A stretch of 64,000 nucleotides of DNA from Bradyrhizobium sp. dw_411 (GCF_018449695.1 NZ_JAAVUY010000011.1:182197-246196), one strand, 5' to 3'; shown: positions 35,786-45,180, counted from the stretch's first letter. Numbers and translations: made by a program. Notes: generated by a model not told the origin, from the sequence alone.

Positions 35786-37425
35786 GCCTTGTAGAGTGTC
35801 TTCACCGCATCGTGCAGTTTCAGCGCCAACGGCGACGCCGCATACGCATCGGTCACGACTTCGATGTAGACACCGACATCGGTACGCGCCGCGAGCGCCA
35901 GCGCATAGTCAAGTTCGCCGCAATTGGTAACCCGCGCCGTGATCCAGTCATCGCAACCGAAAGCGCGGGGCAGTTCGGCATAGTGCCAAGGCGCGATATC
36001 GTTGTAAGCGATTTCCGGATCCTTACAGAGCAACCGCTCGATCAGATAGCCGTTATTATTCAGGACAAAGATGACGGGCTTGATCCCAAGACGAGCGAAT
36101 TGGCTGATTTCCTGAACCGTGAACTGATGTGATCCATCGCCGGTCACGAGCACAACGCGTTGACCTGGCGCGGCCACCGCCGCACCGAATGCGGCCGGCG
36201 TGGCCCAACCGATCGAGCCCCAAAGCGTCTGATTGTGGAATCTCGATCCGGCCGGCATCAGCGCGAATCCGAGTCCCATTGACACCGTGCCCGTCTCCGC
36301 AATCAGGATGTCATTCGGTTGCAGGAAATTTTCCCATCGCGGATATAGCCGTTCGGCGGTGATCGCATCCTTGCCGGATCCGTCCTGTACACCGAGCGGC
36401 TGCGCCACGGGCTTTTTCCAATTCCGTCTTGGCAGCAATCTGGCAAGCGCAGCAAGCACGTCGCCCATCTCGACGTTGGGATAGACCTTGCCGTTGACCT
36501 GGGTGCGGTGGTGCCCGATCGAAATCGTCTTTGCCGGATCGAGGCGCGATGTAAAGGCGCCGGTGTTGAAGTCCGTCAACGGCGAGCCCACGTTCAGCAC
36601 CAGATCGCATCCCTCGACAAAAACACGAACTTTCTCATTCATGAGGGCACCGTCATACATCCCGACATAACCGGGATGACGCTCATCCAATACGGATTTG
36701 GCCATGAACATGGTCGCGAACGGGAGGCCCGAGCTATCGATGACGGACCGCATGACCGGTTGCAGGCCGGCTCGCGCCACCAGGATACCCGGAAGCACGC
36801 AGGCGGAAGCCGCTGAACCAAGGGCCTCCGCGATCGCGTCGGTGGCGGCTCCAAGCGACGCGACGTCGCTGAGCGGTTGGGAAATTGGTTTTGCCTCCCC
36901 CAGGACCGGCTGGTTCGCGAGATCGGCGGGGAATGCCATATAAACCGGACGCCGATGATAAAGCGCTTCGGCGATCAGCCGCTCGGTCTCATAGGCGACA
37001 TTCTGCGGCGTCATCACCGCGTGAGCGCACACGACCGGTTCACTCATCCGCCGAAACAGATCATATTCTCCGTTCCCGAGCGTATGGTGCATCAGCGCGC
37101 GGGCCGCCTGGGTCGAGATATTTGGCGTGCCTACCAGATGAAAAACCGGAAGATGCTCCGCATATGAACCCGCTACACCGTTGATGGCGCTCAATTCGCC
37201 CACACCGTAGGTCGTGCAAAGGGCGGCAACACCCTTGACGCGGGCGTAGCCGTCTGCGGCATAGGCCGCGTTGAGTTCATTGCAGCAACCGATCCAGCGA
37301 ATATCCGGATCGTTGCAGATCGCATCATTGACCGGGAAGGAATAGTCTCCCGGCACACCGAAGACATCCGTAATGCCAATGTCATGCAAACGCGAGAGGA
37401 CGTGCTGAATTACTGTCTTGGTCAT
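35782..37425 (-). CDS. ThDP-dependent decarboxylase, pyruvate/indolepyruvate decarboxylase family
   Basis: A 547-residue thiamine-diphosphate enzyme. The catalytic Glu is in CCNELNAAYAADGYARVKG, the decarboxylase His pair in LMHHTLGNGEYD and the cofactor motif is TGDGSHQFT then VLNNNGYLIE. The HH pair separates 2-oxo-acid decarboxylases (pyruvate, indolepyruvate, phenylpyruvate) from acetolactate synthases. Substrate not decided by sequence. ATG 37425 has AGGAG 5 nt upstream. It lies 48 nt after the AtuA-DUF4387 gene and overlaps the small membrane-protein gene by ATGA, so it is the middle of an operon. The product would be an aldehyde. Confidence 0.9.
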   Translation of the reverse strand: MTKTVIQHVLSRLHDIGITDVFGVPGDYSFPVNDAICNDPDIRWIGCCNELNAAYAADGYARVKGVAALCTTYGVGELSAINGVAGSYAEHLPVFHLVGTPNISTQAARALMHHTLGNGEYDLFRRMSEPVVCAHAVMTPQNVAYETERLIAEALYHRRPVYMAFPADLANQPVLGEAKPISQPLSDVASLGAATDAIAEALGSAASACVLPGILVARAGLQPVMRSVIDSSGLPFATMFMAKSVLDERHPGYVGMYDGALMNEKVRVFVEGCDLVLNVGSPLTDFNTGAFTSRLDPAKTISIGHHRTQVNGKVYPNVEMGDVLAALARLLPRRNWKKPVAQPLGVQDGSGKDAITAERLYPRWENFLQPNDILIAETGTVSMGLGFALMPAGSRFHNQTLWGSIGWATPAAFGAAVAAPGQRVVLVTGDGSHQFTVQEISQFARLGIKPVIFVLNNNGYLIERLLCKDPEIAYNDIAPWHYAELPRAFGCDDWITARVTNCGELDYALALAARTDVGVYIEVVTDAYAASPLALKLHDAVKTLYKA

Positions 37426-37473
37426 GACAGCTCCTGAAATATCTGTTGAGGAAACGGATCGACCATCGATCGG

Positions 37474-39555
37474 TCAGAAGGCGGAAGCTTTGGCGAGCGC
37501 TGCGGCATAGATCGGTATGTCCAGACGTTCTATGGCGGCCTGCTGCTGCGCACCGAAGACATCCCTCTCATCGACTGAGGCTGAAATATTCGGACGATCG
37601 ATCGAGACTTTTATGGCATTGCAGCTATCGACGAAGAAGGTTCCGACGACGCGCTCCGGCGGCAGGTTCAGGATTTTGGCGATGTTGCATTTGCTAAAGA
37701 TATTGGAGTGCAGCGCCGCCTCGTAATTCTCCCCGGAGGTGAAGATGATGTCGAAAGTCAACCTGTTGATGCCGGCGTCCTTGCTTCGGATCACGACTGC
37801 CATATCGAGAAGCCTGTGTGTGCCCACCAGCCTGCCGGACGGCGCGATATTGGCAATCAGCGACAGGGTGCGGTCATCGACATTTCCCGTATAGCCGACT
37901 TCGCCAATATCGAAATAACGCGGCCTCTCGCTTCCCTCCTTGCTCCACTCCGCTCCGGCAGCTCTGTAATATGTGATCGGAAACATCACGTTCTTGATCA
38001 CATCCTCATTCTGCAAGAGATGATAGAGCGACCATTCGTAGGCATCCGGAGCGTCAAGGCTCATCCTGGATGACGGCTTCGGCTTCGCGAATTTCGTGAT
38101 ACGCTCGATATCAGCAGTATGCTTGGCGGAAAGCCTGTCCACGTCGCGATCGACCGTACGTAACAGGATCGCGGGGTTCGACGCGTCCGCATCGATGATC
38201 CCAAAGCTCGCGTCGGCCAGCGCATCGGGAAATTCATGCTGGATGATTTCGATGACCGCAGCCTTGATCGTGGCGTAGTTTTCGAAAAACACCGGATCCC
38301 GGGTGCCGCTGGGCACGATGGCGCCGTAAGCTCCATCGTCATAGCGGAAGCTGATGAGATTCGGCGATAACGGATAGGCGATATTGCCGGCGGTCGCCTT
38401 GCGTCCCGGATATCCGTAGTGAATGAGATAGTGGGTAAGCAAACTGGCGAGCAGAACGGCGGCATTCTCGCTCGTGGCCCTGGTCTCGATAATGATGCCA
38501 AGCTCTCGCTCCGAACCCGACACAGGCGACGACTGCACCCCGTTTCGACCGTAAACGAGAACGTCGGCGGGAACATTCGGCAGATCGAGCGGATCGATAT
38601 AGATCAGCGAAACCTTCCGCTTTCCCAGCAGGCGCGAGCCCTCAAGCTTGATGCTCCACGGCCATGGCTTGCGCGAGCGGATGAAGCGACTGTTGCGGAT
38701 CCCGGCGACGCTCCCGTTCTTGGAAAAGAACTGCGTCTTCTCCATTGTCAGAATACCTTCCGGATAGAACTGCAGTTGAGGATGGCTCTCTTCATAGAGC
38801 GAGTGCGCCGCGATGGAATAAGCGGTGCAACGGCGGCTCGCATCGGGCGCCACGAAAAGCGCCGACCCGTCGTCGTAAATCTCGGCGACCAGGCAATCCG
38901 AAGGCGATCCGGGATCGCAGGCCAGCGCGCCGCATTCGAGAACATGGCCGACGTGATAAGCCAATCCGGCATCAATACCGCGACGGATCATGTCCGACGC
39001 GAAGAGGGCGACATCACAAGCGCGTCCTGCGAAAATGTACTGCGCCCCGCTCTCAAGCGCGGTGATGATGGGGTGAACACCCATCTGACCGACGATGACG
39101 CTCTCCCGAAGACCTTCTTCGCTCAATTCCGGTCCGCGACCGGTCGTGCGCAGCGCGCCCTTCTGAAACTCGGAAACGACGATTTCGGGATCAAGTTCAG
39201 CGTCGATCACGGCGACTTTAGCGCCTCGAACATTCAGCTCGGAGAAAACTTCCCTTGCAACATCCAGCATCCATTCGAGATTGCGCCGGCCTCCGGCCAT
39301 ACCGCAGCTACCAAGTATGACGGGACATCCGAGCTTCAGCCCTGCTTCCACCATGTGCCGGAAATCTGTCTTCACGGCCTCCCGCTCGAAGTACTCGGTG
39401 CCTGTGCCCAGATAATAGGGCCCTGCATCCATCGAACCGGCATCCGAGATGATGGCATCGACACGCTTTTTCAACGCGGCGTCCAGCGATTCCTTGGGGA
39501 ACCCATAGCCCAGGGCGCCGCATGCGGACACAACACGGTAGATCAGATCTGCCAC
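37474..39555 (-). CDS. AtuA-like (DUF1446) protein fused to a C-terminal DUF4387 domain
   Basis: A 693-residue cytoplasmic protein. About residues 5-460 are the acyclic-terpene-utilisation AtuA/DUF1446 region (AIISDAGSMDAGPYYLGTG, PVILGSCGMAGGRRNLEWM, YIFAGRACDVALFASDMIRRG). The last about 105 residues (DMAVVIRSKDAGINRLTFDI, NISASVDERDVFGAQQQ) match DUF4387, normally a separate small protein encoded beside AtuA. A single-chain fusion therefore links them. Start GTG 39555 has AGAGG 8 nt upstream. AtuA-type proteins occur with carboxylases and acyl-CoA genes in terpenoid or organic-acid breakdown; the exact reaction is unknown. First gene of the operon with the ThDP decarboxylase. Confidence 0.85.
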   Translation of the reverse strand: MADLIYRVVSACGALGYGFPKESLDAALKKRVDAIISDAGSMDAGPYYLGTGTEYFEREAVKTDFRHMVEAGLKLGCPVILGSCGMAGGRRNLEWMLDVAREVFSELNVRGAKVAVIDAELDPEIVVSEFQKGALRTTGRGPELSEEGLRESVIVGQMGVHPIITALESGAQYIFAGRACDVALFASDMIRRGIDAGLAYHVGHVLECGALACDPGSPSDCLVAEIYDDGSALFVAPDASRRCTAYSIAAHSLYEESHPQLQFYPEGILTMEKTQFFSKNGSVAGIRNSRFIRSRKPWPWSIKLEGSRLLGKRKVSLIYIDPLDLPNVPADVLVYGRNGVQSSPVSGSERELGIIIETRATSENAAVLLASLLTHYLIHYGYPGRKATAGNIAYPLSPNLISFRYDDGAYGAIVPSGTRDPVFFENYATIKAAVIEIIQHEFPDALADASFGIIDADASNPAILLRTVDRDVDRLSAKHTADIERITKFAKPKPSSRMSLDAPDAYEWSLYHLLQNEDVIKNVMFPITYYRAAGAEWSKEGSERPRYFDIGEVGYTGNVDDRTLSLIANIAPSGRLVGTHRLLDMAVVIRSKDAGINRLTFDIIFTSGENYEAALHSNIFSKCNIAKILNLPPERVVGTFFVDSCNAIKVSIDRPNISASVDERDVFGAQQQAAIERLDIPIYAAALAKASAF

Positions 39556-39632
39556 AACAATACCTCTTCATTAACTCCAGGCAATCAAACAGCATCGCTC
39601 TCCGCCCTGGACAATCATCCTCTCTACGATCG

Positions 39633-39846
39633 AAAACAAATACGACTTCGATATGCGGGTAGTGGCGAAAGCTATGGCTATGGCTATGGCTGCGGCTGCA
39701 AGCAATCCTCACCTGGATGGCGCGAAGAGGTTGCGATTTATCGGCTATGAGTTTTGACGAACGATGAGAGCCATTACGCCAAACCACCGTCGACATCGAG
39801 TTCGGCTATAAGCTGCACCGATATCTCTATAGCCACACAGTATTTG
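39633..39846. repeat. Head-to-head pair of a dispersed intergenic motif (copies A and E)
   Basis: Copy A (plus, 39633-39678) reads AAAACAAATACGACTTCG then ATATGCGGGTAGTGGCGA and AAGCTATGGC, 37 of 46 identical to copy C. It runs into a short CTATGG hexamer tandem to about 39690. Copy E (minus orientation, 39805-39846) is diverged, about 27 of 42 to the consensus, ending GTATTTG. Outer ends CAAATAC and GTATTTG span 214 bp between divergent genes, the same architecture as 25965-26183. Confidence 0.55.
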
Positions 39847-39921
39847 CCTGGAAGCGCCCAAGCGCGCCTTTTACGCCGGCGACATAATGCGGTGCGTTCA
39901 TTTTTATTGGAGATAGCAACA

Positions 39922-40215
39922 ATGATGATCCGGTCACGTATGGCAATCACGATCGCGGCGTTTTCCGTTCTGGCGGCATTCGTGTCGTCTGGCGCGTCAG
40001 CGCAAGGCACCGCGGAGCAGCAGTCGGCATGCACGGGAGATGCGCTTCAGTTTTGTGGAGCCGATATTCCTGACGTTACAAGAATCGAAGCCTGCCTGAG
40101 GCAAAACGAAGCAAGGCTCAGTCCGGCCTGCCGGGCGGAATTTCATCCGGCCGAAAGGACGCGGTTGCAGACGAGCCGTTTTCGCGATGCTTCCGATGAT
40201 CCCAGGCCGCGATGA
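39922..40215 (+). CDS. Small secreted Cys-containing protein
   Basis: A 97-residue protein with a signal peptide (MAITIAAFSVLAAFVSSGASA, cut before QGTAEQ). The mature part has four cysteines in the pattern ACTGDALQFC, EACLRQN, LSPAC, typical of a family of short periplasmic proteins in Bradyrhizobium that resembles single Cys-rich GLG1-type repeats; two disulfides are likely. GGAG at 39909-39912 supports ATG 39922, although the frame is open from 39754. Role unknown. It is divergent from the AtuA-like gene. Confidence 0.75.
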   Translation: MMIRSRMAITIAAFSVLAAFVSSGASAQGTAEQQSACTGDALQFCGADIPDVTRIEACLRQNEARLSPACRAEFHPAERTRLQTSRFRDASDDPRPR

Positions 40216-40235
40216 CTTCAGGATGGATCGTCATC

Positions 40236-40267
40236 GTGCTCAGGCTTCTCTGATATTGAGAAAGCAC
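40236..40267. terminator. Weak hairpin between convergent genes
   Basis: GTGCT (40236-40240) and TTCTC (40246-40250) can pair with GAGAA (40258-40262) and AGCAC (40263-40267), with a 5-nt bulge and a TGATATT loop. It lies between the secreted Cys protein and cytochrome b561, which converge. Moderate stem, no clear T-run. Confidence 0.3.
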
Positions 40268-40272
40268 GCTTG

Positions 40273-40836
40273 TCATTCGGCGGGCGTGAGTTCGTCACGA
40301 GACGACACCGGCGCCATAGTATCGAATACGCCGTCTCGTCGGACGAGGGCATGGAACAGCGCCGCAGCGAAATGCATCAGGATCAGCGCAAAGAAGAGGA
40401 ATGCCAGATAGAAATGCGCGTTCCAGAGCAGCGAATGCAGGCTGTCGCTCTGCGGCAGGATCGCCGGAAGGCGCACGCCCCCATACAACACGATCGGGTA
40501 GGCAGCGGTTGACAGCATCGCCCAGCCAATCAGCGGCATACCGATCATGAGGATGTATAGAGCGTAATGCGACAGGTGCGCCGCGAGCCGCATCGGCTCT
40601 GGCAAATCGGCCGGCAGCATCGGCGCGCCATAGCGCAGGCGCACCGCCAGACGGATCAGCGCGAGCACCAGAATGGCGATGCCGAGTGATTTGTGGATCG
40701 ACACCAGCGGCAGGTACTTCGGCGTAACGGTGGACACCATGCCAACGCCGATGAACAGCATTGCCAGGATACAGAAAGCCATGAGCCAGTGCAGCAGGCG
40801 CTGGAGCGGGGTGAAGCGTTGGCCGATGCCGGTCAT
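40273..40836 (-). CDS. Cytochrome b561-family membrane protein
   Basis: A 187-residue four-helix b-type cytochrome. FTPLQRLLHWLMAFCILAMLF has the first haem His (HW), LPLVSIHKSLGIAILVLAL the second, and ALYILMIGMPLIGWAM and HSLLWNAHFYLAFLFFAL the later helices with His residues. It overlaps the catalase-like gene by ATGA, so the pair is co-translated and probably co-functional: the cytochrome could feed quinone-derived electrons to the membrane-anchored peroxidase. Confidence 0.9.
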   Translation of the reverse strand: MTGIGQRFTPLQRLLHWLMAFCILAMLFIGVGMVSTVTPKYLPLVSIHKSLGIAILVLALIRLAVRLRYGAPMLPADLPEPMRLAAHLSHYALYILMIGMPLIGWAMLSTAAYPIVLYGGVRLPAILPQSDSLHSLLWNAHFYLAFLFFALILMHFAAALFHALVRRDGVFDTMAPVSSRDELTPAE

Positions 40837-41891
40837 GGCTTGGTGCTCTTTGCAGTTCGGGGATAGTCCTTGCTCTCCGCCGTGCGAAGATCATACGACT
40901 TGGCATAGACGGACGATCGTGCGGCGGGAAACGGGTCGTCCGATACCCGGATGCCGGCCGGCAAGACGGTCGGATCGAAGTTGATGTCGCGGCACGGACC
41001 ATCCGCCTCGGCTTCGATCTGCTTTACGGTGAGTGTGCCGACCTCGACGGTACGACGGTCCTCCGGCCAAGCCTTGCTTGGATCGGCAGTGGAATCGCCC
41101 GGATTGGCGACGGTTACCACCATGGTCCAATGCAACGGCCCGCGACCGACACGATCGACGATCTCCTGCTGAAGGAAGTCGGGGCCGCGTTTGGCGAGAT
41201 CATCGGGTGATATCGGGACAGCTTGCACAGCCGGCAGGAGCGACCATCGCACTGCGTGCTCGGCGCCGGAATGATCGACGAAGATGAAAGCGTTGAGGCT
41301 GTTGAATCGATCTTCTGCGTAGCTGCCCGTCCAGGGGGCGCTCTTGTCCCATGCGCCGAACGTCGCGATCTCCGGATGCGCACCGGCAAACGCCTTCATC
41401 GCGTTTGGATCCTTGCTCGCCGCGGCGAGCAGCAGCTCGTGAAACGCTTGCGGCGTCGACACTGGAAAGACCGGCGGATTGATCATGGCGGCTCGCCACT
41501 CCTGCCCGTCCGGGGTCGATATCTGCAGTCCCAAGCCCCTCACCCTGACCGTCGAATCCGGTGCATTTGGATTGGGGGTGCCGAGATTGAAGCGCCCGAG
41601 CGCCGGATACTGGCCGCGGGCGAAAACTTGGGCCTGCGAGAGCGTCGATCCGCTCCCATTTGATTCGAACACGCCAGTAAAGCAGATGCCCTTGGCATGG
41701 TTCCGGCGATGGCCGAGTGCTGCGCCAGTGGGTGGAGCCAGCGCATCCACCATCTTGTCGGGGGTGAGGCGGCGGGGTGAGAACCATCCGGCGGTGTAAG
41801 CGAACGCAGCGGCGCTGCCGGCGATGACGACGAAAATTATCACCAGCGATCCAAACGCGGAACGCGCGGGCAATCGACGCGGCTCGGGCAA
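40833..41891 (-). CDS. Membrane-anchored catalase-family peroxidase (SrpA-like)
   Basis: A 352-residue catalase-fold protein, shorter than true catalases, with one N-terminal membrane segment (FGSLVIIFVVIAGSAAAFAYTAG). The distal catalytic His is in GHRRNHAKGICFTGVF, the fold continues with RGLGLQISTPDGQEWRAAMI, and the proximal haem Tyr lies in SSVYAKSYDLR. Such mini-catalases act as organic-peroxide-dependent peroxidases in the periplasm. The ATGA overlap with cytochrome b561 supports a linked electron-transfer pair. Confidence 0.88.
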   Translation of the reverse strand: MPEPRRLPARSAFGSLVIIFVVIAGSAAAFAYTAGWFSPRRLTPDKMVDALAPPTGAALGHRRNHAKGICFTGVFESNGSGSTLSQAQVFARGQYPALGRFNLGTPNPNAPDSTVRVRGLGLQISTPDGQEWRAAMINPPVFPVSTPQAFHELLLAAASKDPNAMKAFAGAHPEIATFGAWDKSAPWTGSYAEDRFNSLNAFIFVDHSGAEHAVRWSLLPAVQAVPISPDDLAKRGPDFLQQEIVDRVGRGPLHWTMVVTVANPGDSTADPSKAWPEDRRTVEVGTLTVKQIEAEADGPCRDINFDPTVLPAGIRVSDDPFPAARSSVYAKSYDLRTAESKDYPRTAKSTKP

Positions 41892-42478
41892 TGTTCTTCT
41901 CCGTTCGGCTATCTGGGCAAGCTCTTTACCAAAACACGCTTCTGATGCCGTGGGACACCAAAGCCATCCATACGAACAGCCTCATTATCGCCGGAAAGTC
42001 CTTCCGAAATTTGTCAGGTTTTACCCAACATAGTACGATGGTGACAAAATCGGCGGGCGGAGTTTTTTCGCAAAAAGATCGAACGTTCGTACGATCGCAA
42101 ACACACGTTCGCGCAACTACTGTGCAGCGATAGACGCTTCTTCCGTGACGCTTCCGGCCAAGAGTTGCTGGAAACCTTGATCCCGGGATCAATTCCAGTC
42201 TGGAAAGTGTATCAGCGACATCTCATCGACACGGTCGATATCAGCCATCATAAGGCCGGCGTCAAAAACGGCAAGAATGTGCTTGAGCGGGTAGCATCGA
42301 GCAGAATGGCTCGCCGATGAGTTGCAAATGGTGCCCAGGGGTAGGCTGTCCTTCGACCTCTTAAAATTAGCAAAAACAATGACTTATAGCCACCAAAACT
42401 AGTCGTTTGTACAACTCTCATGTGCAATGTCTACTGCGGACAGTATCTAAAGACTGTGGCTGCGGGACGCGGATCGCA
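41892..42478. other. Intergenic region with palindromes
   Basis: 587 nt upstream of the leftward catalase/b561 operon and downstream of the araC-type gene. No reliable gene. It contains a perfect 16-bp palindrome TTGATCCCGGGATCAA (42177-42192), a 10-bp palindrome CGAACGTTCG (42080-42089) and TTGTACAACT (42407-42416), which recurs at 58310-58319. AT-rich relative to the flanks. Confidence 0.45.
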
Positions 42479-43516
42479 TCAGAGGGTTCGTGGTCTCGAA
42501 CCCGGCCGTTCCCCGTTGGCAGCAGCAGCCACTATCGCGCGAAAATGGCTTGGCGGTGAGCCGATTATGCGTTTGAAGGCGCGGCTGAACGCTGCTTCCG
42601 ATTCATAACCAAGCCTGCGTGCGACGACCGCGATCTTCAAGTGGTCACGAACGAGCCACTGTTTTGCTTCCTGCATCCGCAACTGCGCCACGTAACGGGC
42701 CGGTGTTTGGCCAACCACATTGGCGAAGCGCAACGCAAATGCCGAGCGAGACGCATGCATGACGTCCGCCAGCGCCTCGACCGTCCAATCCCTGGTTGGA
42801 TCGCGATGGATCGCAGCGAGAACGCGCCCGATCCCCGGGTCGCGCGCTGCGGCGACCCAACCTTCAGAGCCGCAGCCTTTCTCCACCCAGTTGCGGATCA
42901 GCGCCGCGGCGACAACATCGGCCAGCCGCGTCAGCATTCCACCGGCACCGACGCGATCCAGCGCGAGTTCGGCGGTCATGGCCTCGAGCAAATGCGGGAT
43001 GGCGGGCTCATCGGTGGCGAGTTCGTGCATCTGCATCAGCTCAGGCATCATCAGAAGCAGGGGATGCTGGCTGTCGATGTTAAAGGTCATGCCGGCACCG
43101 AACAGCACGGTTTCTTCGCCATCGCTGTTGCCGCCGCTGCAGGTGTCGAGGATGCCGCAGCAAACCGGCTCGAAGTGACAATTCTCCACTGGTGCGTGGA
43201 AGGCATCAGGCGAACTCGCCAATGCGTGTTCGGCGCCACGCGGCAGCAAGACCGCATCACCTTCTTCAAGGCGGACCCAGCTGTTGTCTAGAGTTCGCAG
43301 CCAGCAGCCTCGCCCCGCGACGAAGTGGAATTGGGCCTTTGACTGGGCCGGGAATGACAGACCCCACGGTGCCGTCATGCGGCAGCGCGCGTAATCGACG
43401 CCCTCAAGCTTCAAGCCCCGGAGCATCTCCGTGAGCGGGTGCGTGGCGACAGCATTGGACGAATTATCAAGCATTGCGGGTTTTCTAGCATGGAAACTCC
43501 AACTGGTCACGTCCAT
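42479..43516 (-). CDS. AraC-family transcriptional regulator with N-terminal cupin
   Basis: A 345-residue protein. Residues about 30-200 form a cupin_6-type sensor (PWGLSFPAQSKAQFHFVAGRG, EEGDAVLLPRGAEHALA), and 225-330 the two AraC helix-turn-helix units (WTVEALADVMHASRSAFALR, IAVVARRLGYESEAAFSRAF). ATG 43516 has AAGGA 9 nt upstream; ATG 43474 is an alternative without a clear ribosome-binding site but leaving more room for promoters. It is divergent from the MFS exporter with only 26 nt (or 68 nt) between starts, so it most likely controls that exporter and itself. Confidence 0.88.
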   Translation of the reverse strand: MDVTSWSFHARKPAMLDNSSNAVATHPLTEMLRGLKLEGVDYARCRMTAPWGLSFPAQSKAQFHFVAGRGCWLRTLDNSWVRLEEGDAVLLPRGAEHALASSPDAFHAPVENCHFEPVCCGILDTCSGGNSDGEETVLFGAGMTFNIDSQHPLLLMMPELMQMHELATDEPAIPHLLEAMTAELALDRVGAGGMLTRLADVVAAALIRNWVEKGCGSEGWVAAARDPGIGRVLAAIHRDPTRDWTVEALADVMHASRSAFALRFANVVGQTPARYVAQLRMQEAKQWLVRDHLKIAVVARRLGYESEAAFSRAFKRIIGSPPSHFRAIVAAAANGERPGSRPRTL

Positions 43517-43542
43517 CTATCGGTTTCCTTCTGGAGACGATC

Positions 43543-44754
43543 ATGACTGATTCCGCCGCCGACGCTCTTGATGCCGATGTTTCCCCGATAACCGAAGGTC
43601 CGACTGCGACGGTATGGCCGGCTGTTGTCTCTTTGATGCTCGGAGCGTTCAGCCAAGTCACGGCTGAGTTCTTGCCTGCCAGCCTGCTCACGCCGATCGC
43701 TGCCAATCTCGGTGTCTCGGTTGGCGCTGCCGGGCAGGTCGTGACGGCGACGTCCCTTGTCGGGATCGTAGCCGGGCTTGCGACAGCCATCGTGACGCGC
43801 GCTATGGATCGCCGCATCGTCCTGTGGTTGCTCACGGTGCTGCTGATCTTGTCCAATCTGCTGTCGGCCACCGCAGGCAACCTGACGATATTGTTGCTGG
43901 CCCGCGTACTGCTCGGCATCAGCCTCAGCGGTTTTTGGGCGATGGCAACGGCCACCGCGATGCGGCTTGTCCCGGCTGACGCGCTGCCGCGCGCGATCTC
44001 GCTGATTTTCAGCGGAGTTTCGATTGCCACAGTCAGCGCTGCGCCGATCGGGGCCTATCTTGGCGATCTCTGGGGGTGGCGGAGCGTGTTTTTGCTGGCG
44101 GCTGTGGTCAGCGCCGTCGTGCTTGTCTTTCAGGTGCTGACGCTGCCGCGCTTGCCGCCGCTCACATCACCGGATGTGCGCACGCTTTTTGTATTGATGC
44201 GTCGGCCAAGTGTCCGGCTCGTGGTGATCGCAATAGCCGTCAGCATCTCGGGCCATTTCGCCGGTTTCACATACGTGCGGCATTTCCTCGAGCAAGTGCC
44301 GAAGCTTCCGGTTAGCGCGATTTCAATTGTCCTCCTTGCCTATGGCGTTGGCGGCTTCTTCGGCAATTTCGCGGGAGGGGCGCTTGTCGTCCGCAGTGCG
44401 AAGGTGGCGATCGTCACTGGATCTGCAGCAATCGCCGTGCTTGCGCTGGTGCTTCTTGTTTTTGGCAGTTCAGGCCTTGTCTCGGGCATTGCGGTTGGCC
44501 TCTGGGGTTTTGCTTTCGGCGTGCTACCGGTTGGCTTCCAAACATGGATGGTGCGGGTGGCATCAGACGAAGCTGAATCCGCGGGCGGCCTGCTTGTATC
44601 GGCTTTCCAGGTAGCGATCACGGTCGGCGCAGTCGTTGGCGGCATTCTGGTCAATGGCTTCGGCCCGTTCGGCGCCGTTGGTTATCTCGCGGCGGCGACG
44701 ACGGCGGGCGCACTGCTTGTGTTGCTGTGGCGTAGCGGCGAGGCGCCAGCCTGA
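43543..44754 (+). CDS. MFS transporter, 12-TM (NepI/AraJ-like exporter)
   Basis: A 403-residue major-facilitator protein with twelve predicted helices. SQVTAEFLPASLLTPIAANLGVS and AGQVVTATSLVGIVAGLATAI match the DHA1 exporters related to the purine ribonucleoside pump NepI and to AraJ/YdhP. GIVAGLATAIVTRAMDRRIVL is the A-motif region, with an atypical loop. GGAG lies 6-9 nt before ATG 43543. Substrate unknown. It is paired with the divergent AraC regulator. Confidence 0.88.
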   Translation: MTDSAADALDADVSPITEGPTATVWPAVVSLMLGAFSQVTAEFLPASLLTPIAANLGVSVGAAGQVVTATSLVGIVAGLATAIVTRAMDRRIVLWLLTVLLILSNLLSATAGNLTILLLARVLLGISLSGFWAMATATAMRLVPADALPRAISLIFSGVSIATVSAAPIGAYLGDLWGWRSVFLLAAVVSAVVLVFQVLTLPRLPPLTSPDVRTLFVLMRRPSVRLVVIAIAVSISGHFAGFTYVRHFLEQVPKLPVSAISIVLLAYGVGGFFGNFAGGALVVRSAKVAIVTGSAAIAVLALVLLVFGSSGLVSGIAVGLWGFAFGVLPVGFQTWMVRVASDEAESAGGLLVSAFQVAITVGAVVGGILVNGFGPFGAVGYLAAATTAGALLVLLWRSGEAPA

Positions 44755-45180
44755 AGCCGCGAAGGGCGCCAGGCGCGCTTAAGCGGTGCGAAACCGCACG
44801 GCGCTTCCGAGACAGACAAGTCTTGTTGTCGATTCATGAAGTATTGGAGAGGTCATAAATCGGCACTCCAGCGCCAGCTGACGCAACAACATTCAAAACC
44901 GGCGGCGTTACATCGGATGCTTGCTTTATGACAGATATGTCCGTGCGGGACTGCGAATAGGCCGAACGCAAAAATCCGGTCATGTATTGCCATAAAACGC
45001 TCATGCCGGTTCTCATCTTAGACTACCTCCACTAGTCCGTGCCGAACCACCTCGATTAAAGAGCTGCCTTCAAATGCTGCATGGGCAAAGGCCAAAGCAG
45101 GTTAACGGATCCGAGAAACGATCTGACGACGCGACTTGAAAATATTGACCGCTGTTGCAAATTCACCATCGAGGCCTCTT
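44755..45180. other. Intergenic region between convergent operons
   Basis: 426 nt between the MFS exporter and the last gene of the leftward nine-gene operon. A minus-strand frame at 44834-45016 (60 codons) has no ribosome-binding site or recognisable family and is not called. A short stem GCGGT/ACCGC near 44784-44798 could aid termination of the MFS transcript. Nothing else is recognised. Confidence 0.4.

Noticed and set aside
41926..42192. 88-codon minus-strand frame upstream of the catalase-like gene
   Set aside because: Cys- and Arg-rich translation with no family resemblance, crossing the 16-bp palindrome; likely chance.
44834..45016. 60-codon minus-strand frame between the MFS exporter and the BMP operon
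   Set aside because: No ribosome-binding site, no recognisable family and no sign of conservation visible from sequence alone.
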